DNA from: Zygaena filipendulae
Taxonomy: Eukaryota; Arthropoda; Insecta; Lepidoptera; Zygaenidae
Direction of reading: 5' to 3'
DNA length: 64,000 nucleotides
NCBI GenBank assembly: GCA_907165275.2
Contig: OU015658.1
Location: 818,501-882,500 of the forward strand
Shown here piece after piece: positions 26,009 through 37,900 of the stretch. The notes beneath the pieces are model-generated. The model searched no databases. It was not told the DNA's origin and saw only the letters and a list, made by a program, of their open reading frames with translations. A program made the translations under genes and the position numbers. Every line of letters starts with the position of its first letter. Position 1 is the first letter of the stretch.

Positions 26009-29000
26009 CTCTACGCCAGTCATCCCGAGCGCGGTCACCAAATTCGGGGTCATCCTGAACGGCACCTTCTCGGGCACCCGCAGCGTCTTGCCCTTCTCGA
26101 AACACACGTTGTAGTCTATGTGCACCACTTCACCGGACGTCAAGTCCACTAACACATTGTCCAAGTGGCGGTCGCCCAAGCCGATGATGTACCCTATGGT
26201 GCTCATGACCGCCACCGAGTAGCTGTACCGGCGCGTCATCCGCCACCACTGCTCGGGCGACACGCTGCTGCACCACAGCTCCCTCCACAGCAAGTCTTTG
26301 GGCGTCTCCGCGGCCAGCTCCTGCATCACCTGTTTCAGTATCGACACGGGCCATTCCTTCCTGTTCTCCGTCGAAACGCCGGCCTCCTTCAGCAACGGGT
26401 TCAGCTTGTTGTAGAACAGTTCGGACGGGCGCAGCACGCTCACCGTTCTGTTGGTCTTGGCCGACTGGATGGCCGCTTCGCGGTTTTGCCAGCGCTTGTA
26501 CAGAGCGAACAGCGGGGTCACGTTGTCGACCCAACTGATGAGGCCGGAGCGAGGCCCCAGCGGTATGACCGAGTAGTGCCGCGCCCGATACGTCTGGTTG
26601 TCATTGTTTTCAGTGTCGCGCGCCATCATAGTGTTTGTTATTGAAAGCAACTGCATTATCCTTTCGTCTAAGTGCAAATCTTCGAGGCCTTTGAACAGGT
26701 ATGTATATGCCTTCCCGTCTGTGCCATAGAAAACTAGTTTCTTCGGTCTCGTTTTAGTAGGTAGTATGGCGACGTTGTTTTCGACGGATCTGATAGTTAC
26801 TCTGACAGCTCTCTGGTGTGTGTGCACGCCGGGCATGGTTATTACTGTATTTTTCAGCTCCGCTAAGATAGGACTTATGTCCGACATTCTCAAAATATAA
26901 GAGGTTCTCTTATTCACCTTCTGCTGCAGCTTAATCTGTAACTGTTTCAGAGGCGCCCAGGATTCTTGCGGTTTTTCCGGATTGAGAGGGTTTTTCAATT
27001 TATCTATTACGTCATTTATCAAAGTCTGAAATTTTACTTGAAATGAGACCTCGTGTGGTGTTTCTGGCTTAGCGGATGTTACGTTATTAAGCTGTTCTAG
27101 GACATAAATAACTGGTTCGAATATAATCCTATGCTTTTCTTTGATCAACCTTTCCTTTTCTTCAGCAGTCAAATTAACATTATTTCTCACTCTTACGACT
27201 TCAGTTTCCAGCTGAGTGAGCCTCTTGTTGAATTCAGAATGATGCTGCACTAAAGTGCCGAGCCATAACTCATCCCAGAGTAAAGTGATTCTTTGTAATT
27301 CCTTAACAAGCAACTTCACCTCTGATATTGTCTTTGGCGCTTGTTTTGTCAATGTTTCAACCATGTCAGAGAAGCATGAATTCAATTCGTTATTGATAAC
27401 CTGTAAATATAAAGCGAATAATATTAGTCACAATTCAAATATATAATGTTTTACTATTACAATAAAGTTATTTAAAAAAATACCTTGTCACTGGCAGCGT
27501 CATCAGAATCCAAGTTATCGTCATCAATTTCTTCATCGTTAATTGCGAAGGACCTACTCAAATTCAGTTCTGTCAAGGTTTTTTGCTCATTTTCAAAAGC
27601 ACCAACTACAGCTGGAAATGTGATAAGATGTGGCGTGTCTTCAGCTAATCTGCACAGTAAGTCAGAAACGCATTTTCTTACGTAAGTCTCAGGGTGATTA
27701 AGCCTAGAGAACAACTGCGGAATTATCACCTTCCAAGGCTGTGTCGGTGTATTTGCCAGCCCCGATTCAAGGACAGTTTGCAACTCCATGGCATGTTTCA
27801 CAATCAAACGAAGGAGACGTAGAGTAGCATTCACAACTGCATTTTCCCCGCTGTGATTTATATAGTCGGAAGCGCAAATAAGTTGGAGAAATTTGAAATA
27901 TGCATCAGCGGATAGTTCGAAATAAGAGAAAACTCTTTTCTGCGCCTGACGCCAAATGTCAACTAGCAAAGCGATGTGCTCTGGAAAAGCATTACTTAAA
28001 GATGGTACTGATCGCAATTGATTTTCAATCATTTCTGAGGTGTTTATCTCATTCCAATCTATGTCTTCATCATCACATGTTGCTTTGGTCTTCGATAATA
28101 TCTCACATACCGCCTCGAAGTCTTGTGGCGAGCAACCAATCATCACGCTTTCTATTTGTATCTTGTCGTTATCAGTCAATTGTTCACGAGTTTTAGAGCT
28201 AAACTCTACCATCTTGCGTCCCCATCTAAAGCACCACGCCGCGAAGCTTGCCCAAGCTTTAGCGAGTCCGGGACATTGGTTTACACCAAACTGCAGCAAT
28301 TTACCAACTGCCGAATCTGATAGCGGAATAACATTTTCGGATATATTATTGTCAACTAAACCTATTTCAGGTAGCGCTGATATGAGTTTCATCAAAGGGG
28401 AATCAGCGTCCAGAATATTTTCGTTTTCATTTTGAACCCATTTTGAGAGAGTGAGCAGCATTCGAGTGCCTTTTTCACGCAATTCGTAACTTTGTTCACC
28501 CATCGCCAGCTTTTGCGAGAATCCCAATGAGATGTTTGCGCACAAATCCACAGCTCTCTTTCTCGTGTCTTCTTTAGCGTAAGTAATTTTACAAAGCTCT
28601 CCTAAAGCACTAGCGTTATTTAGAGTCCATATTCCCAAATCGTAGGTGTTATCGGACATGAGAAGAACATCACTCAAATCATTTAAATTATCCACGTCAC
28701 CTAAATACATTTGAAACGCGGCATTACGCTTGAAATGTTTCAAAAGTTCTTTTCTTGCCATTTTCAAGTTAGCACTCTTTCTGAAACTTTTTACAACATC
28801 TAAACGAAGGCACTCTGAATAGAATTCATTTTCTTCAGTCATATTCAATTTCGTGAAGTATTCGTTCCACCAAAGGATTCGGCTCAGGTTTTCCATCTCT
28901 GTTCCTAATTTATGTTCTTTCAAAACAGAAGGCTTAAATGGATTAGTGATCCCTTTTTCTTGACTTATTACATTCTTTAAACCGTTATTTGCTATTTGTA

Positions 29001-32000
29001 AAATTGCAACATCTTTTAGAAAATGGACAGCACTTGTCCGAGCGAATTCTTCTGTGCTTGAATTAAGCAAGGTCTCACAGTGTTTTAAAATGCTATCATA
29101 TTCAATTGAGTCGTTATGAATAAAAATGTTAATGGCAGAGTAAACTAAAGTAGTCTCGATTTTATTCAACATACTTTGATAAGATGAAGAGTTCTTGGAC
29201 ATTTCCGACGCATTTGTATCAAGAATATTCCAACTGCTTAATTGAGTAGATACTTCATTATTATCTTCAAATATCTTAAGATCAGTATAGCAATCCCATA
29301 CAGAATGTTGTTTACTTTGTGCATACATATCTTTCCATTCTAACATTTCTTCCCAATTTTGAATATGTTTGTAACTTTCCATAACTTGTTCATCAATAAA
29401 TCTCAAAACTCTTGTCTCAATCGGGATAGTATCTTTTTTATCATCTTGAGATTTCATAGTCTTTAGCTTTTTGTAAAAATCTATGGCTGACTCATGTTTT
29501 GAATTGGCCTGTTCTGCTGCACCTTTCAACCAAAGTAGTTTCTTATCAAAAGTTTGTTTTATCCAAACATACAATCCATGAATAACTTCTGGTTCTTTAA
29601 TTTTTATTAGAGCTCGTGCAACACTTATTGTGATAGCCTCAATATCAATATTGGTGTTAGAATTTGCAGCTGTTTGTAAAACTATAGACGCATGATAAAT
29701 AGCAGCGCCATAATGTCCCGAATATAAGCTGACGGCGAGTGCCGCTGGACGTACACGAGTAAGCCACTCTCGACAAGTGGGCCAATTTGTGTGGAAGAAT
29801 GTCCGGACGGGTTTCGCTACAGCTGGTAGTACAGTGGCCGTACCATCAGCAGCATTGTAAATATATTTTTCTAAAAACATCATGAATTCCGTGATCCAAC
29901 GTGTTCTTATCTGTTCAGCCACAACTGTGTCTAGTAGTCTTTGTCGATCATTAGCAACGAATTTAGTTTCCAGTGATGAAATTTCCCGAGCCACTCCTTT
30001 TAAAGCCCCTTCTACTTTCATGAATGTCTCTTGTGGCTTTCCCAAAGCAGTTCTCAACTTCAGAGAGACACATGTGTGCGCCAATTCGGAAAGAGTCCAT
30101 CCAATGCAAATTGATGAAAAGTTTGTGGCACATTGACGAAAAAACAATAAATTGTTTTCATCTGAATCCTGGGTCTGTAAAGGCCATGACGACAAAAACG
30201 CGTCAGTTAAATAATTTTTTTCATCAAAGGTGAGTTGAAGAAGACAATTCATGATCGGTTTGAAATGATGGTTTGATAATATTGTAAACGATCCTTTCAT
30301 TAAATATTCTTTGAAGGAGTTTACTTTGGTATCACTGTTGAGCTCGCTTAGAGTCGTCTTACGACTTGTGAATACTTTGTAAAGTTGCCTATCTAGTTCA
30401 GCTTGAACAATATCCCACGGCAACTTGAACAGAACATCTTTACACATACTTGAAAGTAATTTGTTTTGATTATCAACATGTAATACACACAATTCAGCTA
30501 TAGTTTTCAGCACGATAACATTCCAAGTCAATGTTTTATTCTTCAATAGATGCTGACAATTTTGCATCACTAGTAGCACAGTGTCATCATCAAAGCTGTG
30601 TGCTAAGGATAACATGTTTGTCACTAAAACAAGAAATCCCTTAGACATGCTCACTATGGCCAAATATTTGTCCAATTGGCTAAATATATCTGATATCCAA
30701 TGCAGAATAAGCAATAAAGTTTCTTTAGGTATGTCCTTTTCAAGGATAATACTCAATAAATTCAAGATAATTGCCAGATGACCAGATGTAGGGCTGGAAC
30801 TCGTAACTTCTCCCAAACTGAGATTCGCCAAGCCAAAGATATCATTTGCTCTTTGCTTTGTGTTTGTTACCAAATCACTTGATGCTATAAAATGGTTATT
30901 TTTCTTGCAATGTGAATAAAGTAAATACAATATTGAATATTGCAGTGCTGGTTTCTCATTAATCAAATTCTCATTATGAGGACACATTTTAATAGCTAAA
31001 AGTTCCAGTATACTTGGTTGCAATGCCCACATACCAATTATGGAATTGCTAGCATTAGCAAGTTCCATGAGGCATTGCAAACAAAATATTAAATTTTTTT
31101 CAGCATCATCTGTGTTCATTTCTTCATCATAGTCAGGTTCAATAACATGTATATCAGGATTAATAACACAAAACGAGTTTTGTATATCACTCAAAACATA
31201 CTTATATGTTTCTTGTAAAAGTGGTATGTTTTTTAAATTTAACAATTTACTGTACACTGACATTACACCTTGCAGAATCTGAGGGCTCTCAGAGTATCGT
31301 AACTGTCGTAATGGTGAATCAGGTCCAATTGTTTGGACAATAAAGTCAATAGTTAGGTTTGAAGATATAGCTTTGATGATATCTATCATAAGATTAATGA
31401 TGCTGATACATATGGGATCATCAGCTTGGAGGTAATCAGCCATTTCTTTTGATAGTAATGTGAAAAGTGCACTAGAACAAGATGTTGATTTATTCTGTAA
31501 GTGTTCCAGTAGTAAACATACACATTCGTTACCAGCTAATATTAAATTTGCATCAGCAGATTCTTCATCCAAAGTCCTAGTAAAAACTTGTACAATTTTT
31601 GTCATTGCTTCAGTCAAAAAATTCCATGATACTGTCTGAGTAACATGGGGGCTTAGTAGTGTACCTAAGCTTGTGACAACTGCATTGAATACATTGAGGA
31701 AAGATGTGATTTTTTGCAAACAATCTTCATGTGCATTCTCCTCACTATCTTTCTCATTCACATCATTATCTAGATCATTTGAATAAACAACCATATCTTC
31801 TACAAATTGATTGAGCAAATTGATTGAAAATCCAACATTTGCCTGCCAATGACGGCTTAATTTCAACAATGCCTGAAGTGCAAAATCTTTTACTTTCTTC
31901 GACTGAGCATTATCCACATGCCAGCCTACTAAAATGTCAACAGTATCTACAAAATTATTAGCAAAATGTTCTGGATAAGAATTAGACATTACTATCATAG

Positions 32001-32838
32001 CATTAATTGCAGCCATGAACACATCAGCTGAATCAGTGCCTTCTATGATAGGCTGCAGCTTATTCAGTGTCAGTTCAGCAAAGTCGGATAAAACAGGGGT
32101 TTGAAAATCTAACTGGAAAGTTTCAATGAACGATAATATCAACAAATGTTTTATGGATGTGTTATTAGCTGAATATGTAGATTCAATCCAGTCGAGATGT
32201 TTTCGAAATTCCGGGCCCATTGCATATCCAATTCTACCTAGTGCCACAGCAGCACTTTCCTTTGTTTCTGGCCCTGGAGCATCATAAAACACATCAAGCA
32301 ATGACTCCACTAATATGTCATACGATCTTCGGATGTACCGCGCATTTTCTGGCAACATTACAGCGTCTTGTAACTTGCTGCAGATAACAAGAGACTTTTC
32401 TACGTCCACTTCAGCACATAAGCGACGCAGAAGTTTGGATATGCGAGGGTCCTCGGGCAGATTCACGACGAGCTCCGACCTCTCATACTTGTTGCTGCTG
32501 TTGCCTTGCGACCAGCTATCGACATTGCTCATCGGTTCGTAATACTTGTAGTTGTCAGCTGGTTCGCGGTCGCCCCGTGCTGGAAAACCCCCGCGGCCTC
32601 TGCCACTGCCTCGGCCGCCTCGAGAATGCCTGAACTCCGTAACTCTCCCGCGTGAACGGAAACGGCCATCCCGCTGTGGCCCACCGAAAGACGAAGTTGA
32701 ATCGAACGACCCAACATAACCTCTGACCTTATCATCCGTTGAGTTTTCGTGGTCGATTTCATCTCGATCAGAAGCTTCAACGCCTTCAGACCCCTTCGGG
32801 CCCCTTGCTTTACTATTTATAGATGTGGATAGCATCAC
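26009..32838 (-). CDS. Smg1: SMG1, PI3K-related kinase of nonsense-mediated decay (3' part not found)
   Basis: Two coding exons are visible: a very large one, 32838-27484 (1785 codons), and 27400-26009 (464 codons), joined across an 83-bp intron in phase 0. The N-terminus is low in complexity and rich in Arg/Gly (about residues 40-90), followed by a long helical HEAT-like solenoid and FAT region. The kinase domain follows: LVFYGTDGKAYTYLFKGLED near residue 2030, catalytic GDRHLDN near 2195, and HIDYN, the DFG-equivalent, near 2213. The family phosphorylates UPF1 on terminating ribosomes. The last exon seen ends at GMTGVE with a strong donor (GTGAGT). The rest of the kinase C-lobe, the long insert and the FATC tail, which make up roughly the last quarter to third of other SMG1 proteins, were not found between 20 and 26 kb. 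The gene may continue beyond or around the GPCR, or be broken. Confidence 0.93.
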
Positions 32839-33549
32839 TACAACTCATATATAGCACGCAATTAAAACGCATGGCCACAAAATCACAACAAATTATGTGC
32901 AAAACAGACTGTTTTCAGTTTTCACTTTGTGTAAGTTTGTACCACAAACTATGTAGAAAATAAAAATTGACATGACCACTTGATGACAGACAAAAGATTT
33001 TTTTTTTTGTTTTTACTCCTTTTGGAGAGAGGACTTTTGGCGGCAATTTCAGCAAATGGACGTCATTTTTATTTGTTTCACAAATTAGTTTATCGTGGTT
33101 AATATTATGTAACCGTGTTGAAATTTGCTTGATAGTGATGAACTGTGTGTGGAAACGGAAATAAGAATAGAAATAGGGTGTTCGCTGGGAGGTTATCGCA
33201 ATTGTGAAGATTTGCTTCCAGAAGTCTCAGAAAAGCATCGCAATGCATCTGCATGTCACCGATGCACTTCAATTTAAGTAAATAACTTGAGAAAAGTTAT
33301 CTGAACTGGCTGTATGGACTAAGATTCCTTTGCCTTCCCCATTGCGGTACATTTAACAATAAAAAATATCTAATTGTCTATGTATAAAAAACTAACCTAA
33401 AAATTTGTTGAATTTTGCGGAATGTTGTCAATGTTGGTTTGTTTTGAATTTTTATTGTAAAATGTGAATTCCGTATCAAGTCATATTGTGTTTTCTACTA
33501 AACGATATTAATATATACAGAAGTAAAGATTTTCCTAATACCTACCATA
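32839..33549. promoter_or_regulatory. Head-to-head SMG1/RRP7 promoter region holding a MITE
   Basis: 711 bp separate the two start codons. Positions 32998-33355 are a complete copy (A) of a foldback MITE also seen at 41657-43713 and 59425-61102. It starts with a T-run and TTTTTACTCC, and ends TTTGCCTTCCCCATTGCGG. It lies 160 bp from the SMG1 start and 195 bp from the RRP7 start, so both core promoters must flank it or lie within it. Confidence 0.7.
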
Positions 33550-34413
33550 ATGTACAAGAGAAAAAGCACACACGTTGATTTTACGGGTAAGTTTTAATCA
33601 AATAATAACTGAATATTTTTATTGAACTCTGTTATTAATAAAAATTTTCTTTTAGCGCTCGTACTGAAACTAAACGAAGATTCAGTTTCGCCGCACACAG
33701 TGTACATAAAAGAGCATGTAGTGAGAGAACACACCAGTGACAAACCATCTGGCAGAACTTTGTTCGTGATCAACATACCGCCTTACGTCGACGAAGAGGG
33801 CATCAAAAACTCGTTCAGTGCCGCTGGAAAGATTAAATCCGTGCAATTCTACACTAAACCTAACATAAGTGAAGCACCAAATGTAAAAAGATTCATGCCA
33901 GAAGTAGTAAAAGCGAGTTTTAGAGTGGCGTATTTAGTATTTTCCAAAGTTGCACATTTAGATAAAGCTCTTCAGTTAACAGAGTTACGACCACTTAATT
34001 ATGGAGATTACAAAACCAAATGTGGCCTATCAAAATGGATAGATGAGCATAATAATTCAATCTTTCTAGCAAAAGATCTTAAAGAGAAAGTGGAAACATT
34101 TATGAAAACTTATGACTCTGAGACAAAGATGTTAGAAGAAAAAGAGAAACAATTAGAACAAGAAGATGACGATGGATGGATCACAGTGACAAAACGAGGT
34201 AAAGTTCAGAGCTTTGCTCGTTCTGAAAACGTGGAAGACAAAATCATGGCTAAAGAAGAAAAGAATAAGAAACGCAAAGAACTGAAGAACTTCTACAGGT
34301 TCCAAATACGAGAGTCGAAAATGAAACAGATTGTCACCATGAGACAGAAGTTTGAAGAGGACAAGAGGAAAATTGAGCAACTCAAACAAAGTCGTAGGTT
34401 TAAGCCATTTTAA
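33550..34413 (+). CDS. RRP7A: Ribosomal RNA-processing protein 7 (RRP7/RRP7A)
   Basis: A 37-bp first exon, 33550-33586, joins the main exon 33656-34413 and gives 264 residues. The junction restores an alanine codon. An RRM-like fold is visible from about residue 50 (TLFVINIPPYVDEEGI, then KSVQFYT), with a second strand pair in VAYLVFSKV. The C-terminal third is the charged helical Rrp7 tail, ending in FYRFQIRESK and RRFKPF. These are the family hallmarks. RRP7 acts in the small-subunit processome in the nucleolus, in early cleavage and assembly of 18S rRNA. Length is close to the human protein. An AATAAA follows the stop codon directly, so the 3' UTR should be extremely short. Confidence 0.95.
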
Positions 34414-34427
34414 AATAAAATTTATTT
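34414..34427. terminator. Two-way poly(A) signal between RRP7 and INTS15
   Basis: On the plus strand AATAAA starts at 34414, the base after the RRP7 stop. On the minus strand the overlapping TTTATT at 34421-34426 reads AATAAA for the oncoming INTS15 transcript. A further minus-strand signal lies at about 34447-34452. The two convergent genes appear to share one A/T palindrome-like block for 3'-end formation. Confidence 0.55.
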
Positions 34428-34552
34428 AGAAATATTCCATCACAGTATTTTTATTGATATCAATCATTTATCAAGTTTTTACATATTTTCAGGCAGCATA
34501 TAGAAAAATATAACAAGATTATTTATGAAATAAGGATCTCTTTAATTATGTT

Positions 34553-34870
34553 TTAAAACTGCTTGTTCCCTGCAGTTCCATCTGCGGGAATTTCAGAATT
34601 TACTTGGGGACACATTGTGGTCACAAAGAATATTGACTATTGTGTAAATATGACCTCAACTGAATGAGATTTTTATGACATTAGCTGTTTCCAGCGTTAA
34701 TGGATTAATTTCAGAATTCCCGCGAGAATTCCTGGATAAAAAATACCTATGTCCTTTTCACACTGATGTTTTTGCAAAATTTCATGATGGTTTGAGTAGC
34801 TGAGGCGTGAAAGGGTAACAAACACATATTCACATTTTTCATGTCCAGACACCCAATCTACAATTTATTA
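34553..34870 (+). repeat. Dispersed repeat in INTS15 3' UTR
   Basis: A diverged copy of the GCGGTTTCACCCGCG repeat starts near TGCTTGTTCCCTGCAG and ends with AATTTATTAGGAAG. If INTS15 uses the poly(A) signals near 34.42-34.45 kb, this repeat is transcribed as part of its 3' UTR. Confidence 0.65.
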
Positions 34871-34963
34871 GGAAGATACCTACAGTTTTTTTGAGAATGG
34901 TGCCACTTTTACTGCTATATTCCATCAATAACAATATTAATAATAATTGTCTTTTGCCATAAG

Positions 34964-37900
34964 CTACTGTGCATATCCCTTATCTCTGGCGGATTTGATC
35001 ACTATCCTGAGCAGTCTGTTCTCGGGTAAAGATTCTAAACTGGCCAGCAGACTGTTGATGTTGCCATAAACACAGCCGTTGCTGAGCGCCAGCTGCACCG
35101 CCTGCCCCAATCTGTCGAGGCAAGTCTGCAAACAATACATAAAGTCATTGATTGTTAGTGCATATTCGACATTGTGGCCTCATCACATACCTGCAGTACA
35201 AACTTAATCTAAATCTTTGTCTACCTGTCTGGAGAAGAACACAAAAATTACCTACAATATAGTATACTAGCTTTTCCCCGCGGTTTCACCCGCGTTAATT
35301 TCGGTGATCCCGCGGGTATCCCGAGATAAAAGTACTACGCGATATTTTTTTCTGTACCTTACCCTTGACAACGTGTAGGTAGTATGCAAAAATGTAGTTT
35401 CGTTCGCGTTAATTTCTGGGATAAAATGTACCCTATGTCCTTCTCTGTACCCCTGACAACTTGTATGCAAAATTTCGTCGTGATCTGTTAAGTGGTTCAG
35501 CCGTGAAAGTGTAACAAACAAACAAACTTTAAAAACAGAGGAGCAGACCTGAGTTTTAAGATTATGTAAGCAAATAAAATATTTAGAGATAAGCAGAATT
35601 TTTTTGTCCATTTTTGTGTGGACCCACCATACCAGCAGCCTACACCAGGGTTACCAGAAGCCTGTGGTCCCACCAGTTACCTGCAGCCCGTGGTCCCACC
35701 ATTGTTACCAGCAGCCTGTGGTCCCGCCAGGATTACCTGCAGCCCTTAGTCCACCAGGATTACCAGAAGCCTGTGGTCCCGCCACGGTTACCTGCAGCCT
35801 GTGGTCCCCCTGCACGCTGCGGGCCTGGCTGCGCAGGGCGAGCGCGCGCGCCTGCACGGCGGGCGCCACCGCCGCGATGTGCTGCGCGTTCACCGCGGTC
35901 GGGGGGCCCTGACGGGAACACCATCCCAACAAAATAAATCTCAATAGCTTCACAATAACCAGAGACCTCAACTTCTCTCTTCAATACTAATCTTGGGAAT
36001 AGTATATAAAAAACTAAATGACCAAAAGAAAAGTTGTCGCACACCAATAGCATCAAAATAGTTCATATTAGCATTATAAATCTAAAAGTTTGTTTCTACT
36101 ACCTCCTTCAAGCTGAAACCACTCAATATTTAGGTATTGTTCACCATATCGTGAGGGAGCATTAGCAGCTGGCATGGTAAGAATGCAATGCTTTTAAAAT
36201 TATTTTCAGCATTAATTTCCACAACTAGTGCGGTAGCTGTAGGCGCGGGGCCCGGCACCGACCTGCGCGCGGCGGCCGGCCCGCATGCTGTGCAGCACGC
36301 CCAGGTGCAGCTTCACGTAGAGGTCCCGCTGGGTGCAGCGCGGCGGCTCCGCGGGCGCGGTCACACTCTCGTCTTCCAGCTTCATTTTCTTCAACGGAAT
36401 CACCTCTTCCATTTCGATTTGCGAGTCTGAAAATATTCTGTTACTAGCTACTACTAGGTGTGTGTGTGTGTGAGTGGGTTTGTGTGTGTGAGTGTATTTG
36501 AGTGAGTGTGTGTGTGTGTGAGTGGGTTTGTGTGAGTGTCTGTGTTTGTTTGTGTGTGTGTGTGTGTGTGTGAGTGTATTTGAGTGTGTGCTTGTGAGTG
36601 AGTGTGTGTGTGTGAGTGAGTGTGTGTGTGTGTGTCGGACAATATCAACAAACGATCCGGTTGGCGCGAATACCCGATTGGCGCAATAGGTCACCATGCC
36701 TACCCGCTAATCAAGAAGTTCCGGGTTCGATTCCCGGCGGAGGTGGACTTTGTGTGATGAACACAGGGTTCCCCTTTCGGGTCTGGGCGTGTTTATATGT
36801 ATATGTAATAATATGTAGTATATACCACGTGTTCCTTGGATGCCACGACACAAGCTTACTGTGGTGTGCTGTGCTTAGTGTGGGATCTAATAGATCCGTG
36901 TGTGTGTTATACAGTGGTTAATTATTATTCTTAACTAGCTGTCCCCCGCGGTTTCACCCGCAGTAATTTCGTAGTTCCCGTGGGAATTTCGAAATAAAAA
37001 GCACCTTATGTCACTCAGGCCTACCGTAGCTTCCTGTAAGTGGAAGAATTTTCTTAATCAGTTCAGTAGATCTAGATATTACATCCTACAATGTCACAAA
37101 CTTGAGTGCGACTTCTTCGCAGATACATTCAGTAAGAACTAACTGTCCTCCGCAGTTTTACCCGCGGTAATTCCAGGATAAAATATAGATATAAACTTTC
37201 CTCATGAATCATTCTATCTATTGGTGAAAACCGCATAAAAATCCGTTTTAAAAATCTAAGCTTACATAGAGACAGACAGACAGCGGGAAGCAACTTTGTT
37301 TTATACTTTGTAGTGATCTTCTTTATCTTTACATAGTATAAAATGAAGTCACTTCCGCTGCGATAAAACCAAAAACTACTGAACGGATTTTCATACAGTT
37401 TTCACCAAGAGATAGAGTGATTCATGAGGAAGGTTTATATCTATAGCTTATCGTGGAATTCCCGCGGGACTAGTATAGACTTCAAACTCAAACTCCGTCG
37501 CTCGCCGTCACGTTGTGTGAGGCCAGCGCGAGTGGCCGGTGGGCGGTGGGCGGTGGCGCACCTTCGTCGATGTAGAGCGGCGCCAGCGCGCACCAGTGCA
37601 CGAGGCCGGCGAGCGGCGTCACGGCCGCCATGGGGATGGAGCCGCTGGGCAGCGCGGGCGGGTTCAGCTGCGCCGACATGCACAGCGGCGGGAGCGAGCA
37701 CACCTGCGGAGTGCGGCCGCTCCGTACCTACTGACGCGTGACACGTGACGGCCGAGTGCCGACACGTGACGGCTCGGTCGCACCCCCACCACTGCCGCGG
37801 GCGGGCGCCGAGGGGGTACACAGACGGCGAGGGGGGGGACACATTCAAGGTGATAAGATCCGACACACACACAGCAGCCACACCGACACCTCTAGCAAGG

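Noticed and set aside
26130..26644. Open frames antisense and out of frame over the SMG1 kinase exon
   Set aside because: Shadows of the GC-rich kinase exon, with no domain pattern of their own.
35604..35937. Pro/Val/Ser repeat frames on the plus strand
   Set aside because: They are the translated minisatellite over INTS15 exon 6; composition follows the repeat unit.
36212..36697. Frame rich in His-Thr-His-Ser on the minus strand
   Set aside because: It is the translated GT/GAGT microsatellite joined to INTS15 exon 5 in one frame; not a separate protein.
36715..36745. Possible tRNA gene from its strong B box
   Set aside because: No matching acceptor stem or anticodon arm could be drawn, and a relative lies at 62586 without a working B box; a SINE explains both.
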